DNA of 64,000 nucleotides from assembly GCF_036178845.1 (NCBI RefSeq), contig NZ_CP108070.1, positions 10,478,001 to 10,542,000 of the forward strand, read 5' to 3'. A program made the translations under genes and the position numbers. Below are positions 8,902 to 16,876 of the stretch, one piece after another. The stretch comes from Streptomyces sp. NBC_00271. GTDB taxonomy: Bacteria > Actinomycetota > Actinomycetes > Streptomycetales > Streptomycetaceae. How positions within the stretch are numbered: the first letter of the stretch is position 1; the number at the start of each line of letters is the position of its first letter. Below the pieces are notes generated by a model that made no database searches, was not told the DNA's origin, and saw only the letters and a program-made list of their open reading frames with translations.

Positions 8902-9789
8902 TCAGCAGGCCACGTGGCTGCGGTGCCAGGCAAAGAAGGGCGCCCGATGACCGCCGGAATCCGCAACGCTGCGCCCCACCAACGCCGCCACCGCGCCGTC
9001 CAGGTCCGGAGTGTCGCCGGACTTGGTGCGACGGGCGACGATCCCTTCAGCGGTGACATAAATGTGGCCATGCTCGAACAGCTCGTCACAACCCAGCAGG
9101 CAGACAGGCATGACGTTAGCCATCAGCAGTCGCTCTGCACCGGAGGCGTCCGCGCGACGCTTGATGTGCGCAGCCCGGATGAAACGCACCGGCAAGACCC
9201 GCCCGCACAGCGTGCAGGCAGCTTGCTCGGCGCTCCCCAGCATCCTCCTGCGCAGCTTGGCCTGCTCGCGACGGACCAGAACCTGGGCGACGGCGTTCGT
9301 CTGCCCCTCGTGTCCGACGCTGCCGTCGGCCGGCGGGAGTTCAGCAACCAGCCGGGCGACGGGAGCAGCGCCCGGTAGGAGAACGGCGGCACCCTGCTTG
9401 TTCGCGGACAGCCTCAGACACTCCATGGCCTCTGCGCCCAGAGCCACGCCCGACACGTGTTCTTCCTCGTCAAGGACGTCGATGCCCAGGCGTTCGGGAT
9501 ACGCAGCATCGGGCCACACGGGCTCGTCATCGCGATACAGCGGTCGAGTGACCTGCGCGACGACAACCCGCCGTAGCGTCGCCTCGGCCCATCCACCCGG
9601 CTGGACACGGCTGTTGGGTCCCTTGTGGCCCAGGATCAGGAAGTCGCCCTTGCGCAGTGAGCGAACGGCCTCGCGCGCACCACCCTTGGCGAGAGCTGCG
9701 GAACGCCATCCCCACACGCCGCGGTCGATTCCGATGGCGAGATTGCTACGTGAGGGCGCCGGGACATAGATGTAGCCGGTGTGGGCCAT
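8902..9789 (-). CDS. HNH endonuclease with N-terminal PUA/EVE-like domain
   Basis: A 295-residue protein starting at the ATG at 9789, with gagcggag about 6 nt upstream; the longer frame has no such signal. The C-terminal region has CTLCGRVLP, AAHIKRRADASG, MANVMPVCLLGCDELFEHG: a treble-clef HNH nuclease with zinc cysteines, the first catalytic His in AAHIK, the Asn and the LGCDxLFE loop typical of actinobacterial restriction HNH enzymes. The first 130 residues (GYIYVPAP, GIDRGVWGW, LRKGDFLILGHKG) resemble PUA/EVE-type modified-base readers, but this match is tentative. It lies 300 bp downstream of hsdM on the same strand, so it may be the cleavage partner for that methylase pair or a separate modification-dependent enzyme. 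Confidence 0.75.
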   Translation of the reverse strand: MAHTGYIYVPAPSRSNLAIGIDRGVWGWRSAALAKGGAREAVRSLRKGDFLILGHKGPNSRVQPGGWAEATLRRVVVAQVTRPLYRDDEPVWPDAAYPERLGIDVLDEEEHVSGVALGAEAMECLRLSANKQGAAVLLPGAAPVARLVAELPPADGSVGHEGQTNAVAQVLVRREQAKLRRRMLGSAEQAACTLCGRVLPVRFIRAAHIKRRADASGAERLLMANVMPVCLLGCDELFEHGHIYVTAEGIVARRTKSGDTPDLDGAVAALVGRSVADSGGHRAPFFAWHRSHVAC

Positions 9790-10086
9790 GAAAACTCCGC
9801 TCCAAAGCTCCACCAGAAACCACGCTGGGGGAGACGCTGAGATCGTGTGCAGCCTCAACTGGCCCGACTCGACTGCCATCGGACGACATGGGACTGCGTA
9901 TCGATCATACTCCGCGGAAGTCGGACGCCCTGCATCAAGTCCTGTGCACATCAACCGTGTTGCCTCCGAGGGCAGCACGGAGCGACACACCCGAACCGCC
10001 CCCAAGAGCGGCCGGCAGACGCCGCCCGCCTCCTCTCGCTGCCGGGACACCACGTGTCCTCCCGACGTGACACCGCCCGAGCACGG

Positions 10087-11634
10087 TCACCCGGATTCCT
10101 GCTGCCTCCTGTCTGTCTCGGCCGAGGTCGCCTCGTCCAGGGCCTCGGCGACAGCAGCGAACTCGCGCAGAGCAGTCTGAAGATCCTCGATGATCTCAGC
10201 GGCGATCACCTCGGGCGGCAACAGACTCTCCGGGGAATGGGGCGTCGAGTCCTGCGCCCAGGAGATGTCGAGATTCGTCCGCTCACGAGCGATCACTTCG
10301 GAGTAGTCGAAGCAGCGGAAGCGTTCCGTCTCCTCCCGGTCCGTACGTGGCCTGCCCGGTCGGTACGCTTCGACGAAATCCTCCAGATCCGCCCGGCGCA
10401 GTGGAGTGTGCTTCGGCGAGAACTGCTGGTGGGTGCGCAGGTCGTAGATCCACAACTTCGAGGTGCCCGCACCGCCGTCCGCGCGAGGCGGCCTCCTGTC
10501 GAAGAACAGAACATTCGCCCTGACTCCGGTGGCGTAGAAGATGCCGGTCGGCAGCCGCAAAATCGTGTGCAGATCGAAGTCTTCGAGCAGACGGCGGCGC
10601 ACCACGGCGTATTCCTGGCTCGCGAACAGGACGTTGTCCGGAAGGACGACAGCAGCACGGCCGTTCAACTGCATCAGCGACATGACGTGTTGAAGGAAAT
10701 TGATCTGCTGGTGGGTGGTGGTCACCGGGAAGTCGTCGCGCTGATGGGGCGTGTGACCCGTTGCGGCCCGGTCACCCGTGTCGGGGGTGCGTGTTCCGAA
10801 GGGCGGGTGCGCAAGGACGACGGAGGCCTGCCGGCTCGGTGGACGGGCGAGAGCGTCGCCCACCGTGATGGGCGAGGGGCCTTCGGCGGACCCGGTGCCG
10901 TGCAGCAGCATGTTCATCGCGGCCAGACGGCCGGTGCTGGCGACCATCTCCTGTCCCCAGATGCTGCTGGGCGAGTGAAGCCTTCGCATCCCTTCCACGG
11001 AGAGGTCCTGAAGGTGATGCTCACAGATGTAGCGGTGTGCGGCGACAAGGAAACCACCGGTGCCACAGGCCGGATCGGTGATGGTGTCGGACGGCCGTGG
11101 CTGCACCACCTCGATCATCGCCTCGACGAGCGGATGGGGCGTCACGTACTGCCCCGCACCGCTTTGGACGTCCTCCGCGCACCTGTCCAGCAGGCCCCTG
11201 TAGGCCTGGGCCGTGAGCCCCGCATTGGGTCGCATCCCGTCGTCGAGGCTCAGGTCGACGATCACCCCCTGCAGCACAGCGGGGCCGGGGATGCGGTACT
11301 GGGCCCCCGCAAAGACAGCGCCCACAAGGGTCTTCGGAGACCTCCCGGCGAGCTCGGAAAGGAGCTCACGGTAGTGGAACTCGAGGTCCGGGCCACTCCT
11401 GCCGGCCAGTGAGCTCCAGTCGCGACCGACCGGCAGGACGGCGGAGTCGCTGCCCGCCGCGCGGGCACTGCGCGCAACCCTGTCGGCCTCCCTGAGGAAA
11501 AGCAGGTACGTGAGTTGCTCGACACACTCGAGAGGGGACAAACCGCCGTCACGAAGAACGCAGAAACACCTCCACAACGCACCAGACACAGGATTGGCCC
11601 GACCGTTTGCCTGCGGCATGAACGCGTCTGTCAC
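10087..11634 (-). CDS. hsdM: Type I restriction-modification DNA methylase HsdM
   Basis: A 515-residue N6-adenine methyltransferase. The GTG at 11634 overlaps the hsdS stop as GTGA, so translation is coupled; the upstream part of the open frame is antisense noise. Domains: N-terminal helical HsdM domain (LTYLLFLREADR), then the Rossmann catalytic domain with SAM motif I DPACGTGGFLVAAH. Motif IV reads LAHPPFG where the family has NPPF: the catalytic Asn is His here (codon CAC). Either this clade tolerates His or the enzyme is inactive. The protein otherwise looks complete and of normal length. It would methylate adenine at the site chosen by HsdS. No hsdR is nearby. Confidence 0.9.
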   Translation of the reverse strand: MTDAFMPQANGRANPVSGALWRCFCVLRDGGLSPLECVEQLTYLLFLREADRVARSARAAGSDSAVLPVGRDWSSLAGRSGPDLEFHYRELLSELAGRSPKTLVGAVFAGAQYRIPGPAVLQGVIVDLSLDDGMRPNAGLTAQAYRGLLDRCAEDVQSGAGQYVTPHPLVEAMIEVVQPRPSDTITDPACGTGGFLVAAHRYICEHHLQDLSVEGMRRLHSPSSIWGQEMVASTGRLAAMNMLLHGTGSAEGPSPITVGDALARPPSRQASVVLAHPPFGTRTPDTGDRAATGHTPHQRDDFPVTTTHQQINFLQHVMSLMQLNGRAAVVLPDNVLFASQEYAVVRRRLLEDFDLHTILRLPTGIFYATGVRANVLFFDRRPPRADGGAGTSKLWIYDLRTHQQFSPKHTPLRRADLEDFVEAYRPGRPRTDREETERFRCFDYSEVIARERTNLDISWAQDSTPHSPESLLPPEVIAAEIIEDLQTALREFAAVAEALDEATSAETDRRQQESG

Positions 11635-13058
11635 AGCTCGAACTCCAGTTGAACGGCAGGGGCGGTCGCCAAGGACACCCTGGCGCGTGCTGCTCTGCGA
11701 GGACGGGGGGCCGGCCGACTCGAACACTCCCGAGCTTCCCGCTCGGCCCGCAGCCGCGCGAGCGGGATCCCGGCCGGTTCGTCAGTCGGGTCCTGAGACA
11801 CGAGCCGGCCGGCGAAAGCCGCCTGCAGGAGAGACTCTCGTAGACGGTCCGACCGATCGAGCGACGCCGCCAGCTGCTCGGCCAGTCGGTCGATGCGTTC
11901 CAACTGAGCCCTGATCGACTTGCCGATGCCGGACTGTTCCCGGGCCGGTGGGATGAGGATGCGAATGTCCATCAAATTGCGCTGCGAAATGTTGCGCATG
12001 GAGCTGATGGTCCCGGTGGCCCTGGACGAAATCTGCTCACGCACACCCGGCGACGACAGAACCTGGACCAGCCACTGCCTGTCGACTCCGGCCAGCGGAA
12101 CGAGACGAAGACTCTTGTCACTGAGCAGCAACCTCTGACGACAGTCCCCGACAAGAACCGTGGCACCCACATGAGCGGCGGTGTTGGCGCGGCTCACCAA
12201 GATGTCGTTCCGCTTGATCTCGTGCCGCGGATCGACCTTCGTCCGTGACGGGACGGCCTTCTGCTCATCGGCGCGGAACTCTCCGTACGTCATGGCACTG
12301 GCTTTGATCATTCCCCATTCGGCGTCCCCGGCCGGACGAGGGTCGCAGCGGATGGATCGACCGGCCTCGACCCGCTCGAGCACGTCGCGGAGTGCTCCCC
12401 GCCTCCAACCGTCGCAGCCGCCCGCGGATGGATGATCTCCCGACGTTGCGGTATGGCGAATGGCTCCACGAAGCTCCGGCGCACGCTCGATGACGCGCTC
12501 GACGGCACGTCGGCCGACCTCCAGCCGAGAGAGGTGCTTCTCCAGCCTTTCGACAATGCGATGCTGCTCTGCGAGCGGTGGCAGCGGGAAGCGGATACCT
12601 CGTAGGACCTCCTGGCCGACTGTGTGGATGCCGGTGACCGTACGCACGGCATTCTCTTCCAGGAACTGTCGCACGACGGGCGATTCCCAGACGTGCGCCA
12701 GGTATGCGGCAGACATCAGCTCCGGGTGCACTCGAACACGAATCATGGTGCCTGGGAAAGCCGTCGGCGCGGGGACACACCCCACGAGGGCACCTCGTCC
12801 GACCCGAGTTCGCGACCCGTTCGTGCGACTCACGAGAAAATCACCCTCAGAAACGAGAAAGGGAGCGACCGCCTCCCACGCCCATGCACTGCCCTTCACC
12901 TCGCAGAAGTCGACACCCCGTGGCGTGAGGGCAGTCAGCCGCAGAACGGGAAGACCCCCTTTCCTCGTCCGCACGGACCGACCGTTCGCCAACGGTTCGC
13001 TCAACACGTCCGCCAGACGAACCCACACCCACCCCGGCGCAAGTCCCCCGTCACGCAT
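11631..13058 (-). CDS. hsdS: Type I restriction-modification specificity subunit HsdS
   Basis: A 475-residue protein with two target recognition domains, each followed by a conserved helix: after TRD1 the IRFPLPPLAEQHRIVERLE signature, and after TRD2 the IRILIPPAREQSGI signature. The ATG at 13058 is chosen for its ggag ribosome site 6 nt upstream; the frame extends further without support. The C-terminus carries an Arg/Ala-rich tail (SRPAPRPRRAARARV). It precedes and overlaps hsdM (4 nt), the reverse of the usual M-S order. The two TRDs would recognise a bipartite DNA sequence. Both TRDs look intact, so the specificity is probably functional. Confidence 0.9.
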   Translation of the reverse strand: MRDGGLAPGWVWVRLADVLSEPLANGRSVRTRKGGLPVLRLTALTPRGVDFCEVKGSAWAWEAVAPFLVSEGDFLVSRTNGSRTRVGRGALVGCVPAPTAFPGTMIRVRVHPELMSAAYLAHVWESPVVRQFLEENAVRTVTGIHTVGQEVLRGIRFPLPPLAEQHRIVERLEKHLSRLEVGRRAVERVIERAPELRGAIRHTATSGDHPSAGGCDGWRRGALRDVLERVEAGRSIRCDPRPAGDAEWGMIKASAMTYGEFRADEQKAVPSRTKVDPRHEIKRNDILVSRANTAAHVGATVLVGDCRQRLLLSDKSLRLVPLAGVDRQWLVQVLSSPGVREQISSRATGTISSMRNISQRNLMDIRILIPPAREQSGIGKSIRAQLERIDRLAEQLAASLDRSDRLRESLLQAAFAGRLVSQDPTDEPAGIPLARLRAEREARECSSRPAPRPRRAARARVSLATAPAVQLEFEL

Positions 13059-13377
13059 GCCAGTTCTCCATTCGGTCCTCTCGCAGGGATTGCACAGCAC
13101 AGCCTCCACACGCGCATTCACGGGTGCACCGGCCAACGCCCCTTGTTCCCGCGCAGATTCACGCCACCGGCAAGACCCCGCCGACAGCCACGCCACCTGC
13201 GCAAGAACCGCAACGGCTTCCTGCGCCACCGGACACCGGCGACGGCCGGCAACTCGTCCTCCTCCATCACGCGTCCCGCCCGACCGTAGGGGACGCGCCA
13301 GCCTGCGACACCGGCCAACGGCAATGAGCTCAAATGACGTTGCACAACCCCAGCTGTATCAGGAGCCACTGACATTG
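13059..13377. other. Intergenic, promoter of hsdS operon
   Basis: About 320 bp between the hsdS start and the end of the cysteine desulfurase gene, both on the minus strand. It must carry the hsdSM promoter, but no clear -35/-10 pair was found. The open frames crossing it are antisense or unsupported. Confidence 0.4.
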
Positions 13378-14529
13378 TTACGCGTAGTCCGCGAAGGTGC
13401 AGGCCGCGCTGGTGATGAGCTCGGCGGCTTGATCGACGTCTCTTGCTGTGGTGGTGCGGCCGATGCTGAGCCGGAGGGTGGCGCGGGCCTGGCCGCGGGT
13501 AAGGCCGATGGCGGTGAGGACGTGGGAGGGTTCACCGCTTCCGGTGGTGCAGGCCGAGCCAGTGGATGCCGCGATGCCCGGGAGACGGTCGAGCAGGTCG
13601 GCGGCTTCGATGCCAGGGATGGTGAGGCTGAGGTTCCCGGGCAGCCGCTGGTCGGGGTGACCGTTGACGCTGGCGGTAGGGATGGTGGTCAGGAGGCGGG
13701 TTTGGAGCCGATCGCGCAGGGCGCGGATGCGGGGCGGGGGCGGGGCGGGGGCGCTGGTGATGAGGTGGGCGGCGGCGCCGAAGCCGACGATGGCGGGGAC
13801 GTTGGGGGTGCCGGCGCGCAGCCCGCGTTCCTGACCGCCGCCGGTCTGCTGGGCGGTGATGCGGGTGCCGGCGCGAACGTAGAGGGCGCCGATCCCCTTG
13901 GGGCCGTGCAGTTTGTGTGCGGACAGGGAAGCGAGGCCGACGCCTAGTTCGTTGACGTCGAGCAGGCCGCAGCCGGCGCTTTGCGCGGCGTCGGTATGCA
14001 GAAGGATGCCGCGTGGGCGCGTGATCTCACAGATGGCGGCCAGCCGCTGGAGGGTGCCGATCTCATTGTTGGCGTGCATCACGGAGACGAGCACGGTGTG
14101 CGGCGTGAGGGAGGCGGCAATGTCGTCGGGGTGGACGCGGCCGTGGAGGTCGACGCCGACGCGTGTGACGGTGTAGCCGTGGTGGTCGGCCAGCAGCTGG
14201 CAGGCGGCCAGGACGGCCTTGTGTTCGATTGCGGTGGTGACGACGTGTCCGCCGTGGGGCCGGGCGGCCAGGGCAGCACCAAGGATGGCGAGGTGGTTGG
14301 CCTCGGTGGCGCCGGAGGTGAAGACGATCTCTGTCTCGTTCTGGGCGCCGACCAGGCGGCCGACGTGTCGGCGGGCGGTGCGGACGGCCTGCGCGGCGGT
14401 GCGGCCGTAGGCGTGCGGGCTGGAGGGGTTGCCGTACTCGCTGGTGAGGAACGGCAGCATCGCCTTCAGGACCCGCTCGTCCAGCGGGGTGGTGGCCTGG
14501 TGATCGAGGTAGATCGGCTTGGTGGTCAC
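13378..14529 (-). CDS. Cysteine desulfurase, DndA/IscS type
   Basis: A 383-residue PLP enzyme of the NifS/IscS class that removes sulfur from cysteine as a persulfide. The GTG at 14529 overlaps the preceding stop as GTGA. It begins with YLDHQATTP and has His103 (IEHKAVL) stacking on PLP, Lys206 (SAHKLHGPKG) for the Schiff base, and the catalytic Cys327 in STGSACTTGSGEPSHVL, so all key residues are present. Length is normal. It is the last gene of a four-gene operon with a dCTP-deaminase-like, a HIT and an unknown protein. No iron-sulfur assembly genes (iscU, sufBCD) are near, so sulfur probably goes to a nucleotide or DNA substrate, as with DndA in phosphorothioation; that is inference. dndB-E are absent. 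Confidence 0.9.
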   Translation of the reverse strand: MTTKPIYLDHQATTPLDERVLKAMLPFLTSEYGNPSSPHAYGRTAAQAVRTARRHVGRLVGAQNETEIVFTSGATEANHLAILGAALAARPHGGHVVTTAIEHKAVLAACQLLADHHGYTVTRVGVDLHGRVHPDDIAASLTPHTVLVSVMHANNEIGTLQRLAAICEITRPRGILLHTDAAQSAGCGLLDVNELGVGLASLSAHKLHGPKGIGALYVRAGTRITAQQTGGGQERGLRAGTPNVPAIVGFGAAAHLITSAPAPPPPRIRALRDRLQTRLLTTIPTASVNGHPDQRLPGNLSLTIPGIEAADLLDRLPGIAASTGSACTTGSGEPSHVLTAIGLTRGQARATLRLSIGRTTTARDVDQAAELITSAACTFADYA

Positions 14530-15470
14530 GCGGCTCGCTCCTCGTTCCGCGCGGCGGCCGGGTTGATCGCGGCGTACTTGCGTTCGCCGTCGACCAGGTC
14601 CCAGTAGATGGTGCGGGGCTCGTCGAGGACGGAGAACGCGGTGGCCAGGCAGTGCCAGTTCTGGTTCGGGTGGGCGCGGGCGAGGAGGAAGGCGTCGTCG
14701 AACAGGCGGCGGATGCGCCTCGCCAGGGCCTCGCGGGTGGGCTGGGGCCTGAACAGCTGGAGGAAGCCGCGCTCGCGTAGCCATGCCTCGGCGTGCTCGG
14801 CGCCGGCCGCGCCGTGAAGGTGGCCGCTGTCGCTCAGGGGTTGGGCGGCCAGCCGCTCAAGACGGCGGTGCCGTCGGGCGTCCTCGCCTCCGGGGCAGCG
14901 GTCGCCGGTGATCTTCCATTCGTGCCAGCGGGGCGGCTGGTAGCGGTTCCAGTCGGCGTCGTCGAGGTGGGCGGTGACCTGCGGCGGGATCTGGCCGCGG
15001 GTGAGGTCGGCGACGTCGTAGCCGGGGCCGAGGGCTTCCAGGGTGAGCGAGCCGGGGTACCCGCGGGCGGGCCGGTCCATGCGGACCAGGACGGTGAGCC
15101 GGTTGGTGAAGCGGTTGGTGGGCTCGGCCAGAATCACGGCGCGGCCGTCGGCCAGCAGTCCGGCGGCACGGGGCGGGACTTCATCGAGGGGAAAGGTGTT
15201 GCCGCCGCGGTAGTACTGCTTCTTTTCCACGCCTCCGTCGGAGCGGATCATCAGCCGTTCGGTTCCAGTGGCGGCGGCGAGAGCGTGGGCGGCGACGGGG
15301 ACGGAAGCGGTGCTCTGGCCGGGCGGGATCAGGCAGGCGTTGAGGACGGGCAGCTTCAGGGAGTGCAGCAGGGCCATGGTCTGCCACTTCGGCCAGCGCC
15401 GGTCCTTGGCGGCCGCCGTGAGCTCACTCGTGCTGAGCGCATGTAACGGCAGAGGTAAGGCTGTCGCCAT
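14526..15470 (-). CDS. Unknown protein with ATP-grasp-like features
   Basis: A 314-residue protein starting at the ATG at 15470 with gggagggg about 9 nt upstream. It begins 21 nt after the HIT gene and overlaps the cysteine desulfurase start by 4 nt, so it belongs to the same operon. The pattern LMIRSDGGVEKKQYY, GGNTFPLDEVPP, RAVILAEPTNRF, LTLEALGPGYDVADLTRGQIPP resembles the nucleotide-binding half of ATP-grasp or PEP-synthase-type proteins (R-S-D, E-x-L-G-P-G), but the similarity is weak and by eye. The C-terminal 100 residues are helical and Arg rich. If it is ATP-grasp-like, it could activate a substrate for sulfur transfer from its neighbour. It could equally be an unrelated binding protein. 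Confidence 0.7.
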   Translation of the reverse strand: MATALPLPLHALSTSELTAAAKDRRWPKWQTMALLHSLKLPVLNACLIPPGQSTASVPVAAHALAAATGTERLMIRSDGGVEKKQYYRGGNTFPLDEVPPRAAGLLADGRAVILAEPTNRFTNRLTVLVRMDRPARGYPGSLTLEALGPGYDVADLTRGQIPPQVTAHLDDADWNRYQPPRWHEWKITGDRCPGGEDARRHRRLERLAAQPLSDSGHLHGAAGAEHAEAWLRERGFLQLFRPQPTREALARRIRRLFDDAFLLARAHPNQNWHCLATAFSVLDEPRTIYWDLVDGERKYAAINPAAARNEERAA

Positions 15471-15491
15471 CGGAGTGTTTCCCCTCCCGGT

Positions 15492-16109
15492 TCAGGCGGC
15501 TGCGAGCCGCAGATCGGCGGACAGTTCGCTGAACGTGCGCTCACGGTTGTGGGCGAAGGGATGGTCGCGCCAGTCGAAGAATTCGCCAAGGCCGAGCTGG
15601 TCGGCGCAGACGCGGCGGACGAACTGGCGGGCGAAGCCGGCCGAAGGCCAGTAGTAGTGCTGGCCGGGTCGGGGCGACAGATAGAGGTAGGAGCCGTCCG
15701 CGACCGTCGGCAGATCAGCCAGGGAGGTGATCCGTCGCCCGGTACCGCCGGTCTTCTCGTAGGCGGCGAGGACAGCATCCGGGTCGGGGACGGGTATCAG
15801 GTGCAGGTGGCAGTGGCTGCAGCAGGAGGCGCCCAACTCGCAGTCGCGCGGCCCGTGCTCGGCCAGGATCACCGGGCCGTAGCGGGCCTCGATCACCGTG
15901 CGCATCCGCTCCGCCTCGGCGGCGACCGCGGACAGATCGGCGGAGGTGAGCTCGGCGGCGGCATCCAGGTGCTCAAGCGGCATGAACAGGCAGTAGCCGG
16001 CGGCGAGGGCGCCGATGGTGGGCAGCAGGACCCAGCCACCGGCGGTCTCGGTGATGATCCGGGTCGTGGTCTCGCACGCGGTGAATTCGGTGCAGAACTG
16101 GCAGTCCAT
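15492..16109 (-). CDS. HIT-family nucleotide hydrolase/transferase
   Basis: A 205-residue protein with a strong start: ggaggtg 5 nt before the ATG at 16109, the ribosome site being built from the last codons of the upstream gene. The histidine triad HCHLHLIPV is intact, and the N-terminus has a CQFCTEF zinc-type pair. HIT proteins hydrolyse or transfer nucleoside monophosphates at the alpha phosphate of small nucleotides. Here the domain spans about residues 1-115, followed by a further 90-residue extension (ending YYWPSAGFARQFVRRV) also seen in HIT proteins of actinobacteria. Its neighbours are a dCTP-deaminase-like gene 3 nt upstream and the cysteine desulfurase branch downstream, so a nucleotide substrate is likely. 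Confidence 0.85.
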   Translation of the reverse strand: MDCQFCTEFTACETTTRIITETAGGWVLLPTIGALAAGYCLFMPLEHLDAAAELTSADLSAVAAEAERMRTVIEARYGPVILAEHGPRDCELGASCCSHCHLHLIPVPDPDAVLAAYEKTGGTGRRITSLADLPTVADGSYLYLSPRPGQHYYWPSAGFARQFVRRVCADQLGLGEFFDWRDHPFAHNRERTFSELSADLRLAAA

Positions 16110-16112
16110 GGG

Positions 16113-16670
16113 TCACCTCCGGAACGGGCCGATGGAAAACTCCTCGGCGTAGCGGCTCTTCAGGTCGGCCTGGCGGCCGTAGAAGGGGTGGGATGCGGTG
16201 TCGGCGGCGCAGGCCCCGTCAAGCGCGAAGACGAGCAGGCGGGCCAGGGGCATGCCGTGGTGCAGCCGCAGGACGGCCGGGCCGGTGTTGACCAGCTCCA
16301 GTGTCAGGTGCCCGTTCCAGCCGGGCAGCACGAACGGGCTCGTGACGTGGACGGCGAGTCCGACGCGGGCCAGGTGGCTCAGCCCGCCGATCATGCCCAT
16401 CAGCCCGGCACCGAACCGCAGCGGCTCCTCGACGGCTCCCAGCAGCATCTCCCCGGGCGTCAGCTCGTAACTCACCCACTCGGCGAGCGGATCGCCGTAG
16501 AGGCCGTCGATGCTGGACTGGTCGGCCAGGTCGACCACTCCCGAACTCGGCGCCGCCAGCGGCTGCAACGGCGATCCCAGCGTCAGCAACAGCCCGTCGT
16601 CCCGCAGCTGGCCTCGCCACTCCAACGCGCCCTGGCCCATCAGCGAGGTGATCGACTCGGCTGAAAGCAT
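16113..16670 (-). CDS. dCTP deaminase-like (trimeric dUTPase superfamily)
   Basis: A 185-residue protein, first gene of the operon. The core SHLARVGLAVHVTSPFVLPGWNGHLTLELVN aligns with dCTP deaminase: the Ser-x-Leu-x-Arg motif, the P-G-W-N/S-G turn and the catalytic Glu in LTLELVN are all kept. The following HHGMPLARLLVF strand also matches. The C-terminal tail (HPFYGRQADLKSRY) replaces the usual glycine-rich PT-x-S flap, so substrate choice may differ from housekeeping Dcd. The ATG at 16670 has gggggtgag just upstream. It may deaminate or simply bind a pyrimidine nucleotide. A chromosomal dcd is expected elsewhere, so this copy is likely specialised for the locus. Confidence 0.85.
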   Translation of the reverse strand: MLSAESITSLMGQGALEWRGQLRDDGLLLTLGSPLQPLAAPSSGVVDLADQSSIDGLYGDPLAEWVSYELTPGEMLLGAVEEPLRFGAGLMGMIGGLSHLARVGLAVHVTSPFVLPGWNGHLTLELVNTGPAVLRLHHGMPLARLLVFALDGACAADTASHPFYGRQADLKSRYAEEFSIGPFRR

Positions 16671-16876
16671 GGCTCACCCCCGGAATCAGCAGCGACGATT
16701 TTCGCCACCTTCGGATCGAAGGCGTCTGCTGGAATGTTCTCTGGGCCAGCTCGGAATATCCATATGTCCGATCGGGCATTTAAAGGTTTTCTTGGGGTGA
16801 AATGCGGAGAAGTTCAGCTCTGCTGGCCGCGCGGACAGTGCAGGCTGGATGAGGACGCGTCAGGGAGGGAGAGGCG
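16671..16876. promoter_or_regulatory. Divergent promoter region
   Basis: 206 bp between the leftward dCTP-deaminase operon and the rightward LysR-type gene. LysR-family regulators usually bind such intergenic DNA and control the divergent operon. The stretch around 16735-16805 is AT-richer (tggaatgttc, tttaaaggttttcttgggg), fitting promoter elements for both directions. No T-N11-A box could be assigned with confidence. Confidence 0.5.

Noticed and set aside
12460..13947. A 495-codon plus-strand frame spanning hsdS and the cysteine desulfurase
   Set aside because: It crosses two well-supported minus-strand genes and the promoter between them; low-complexity composition.
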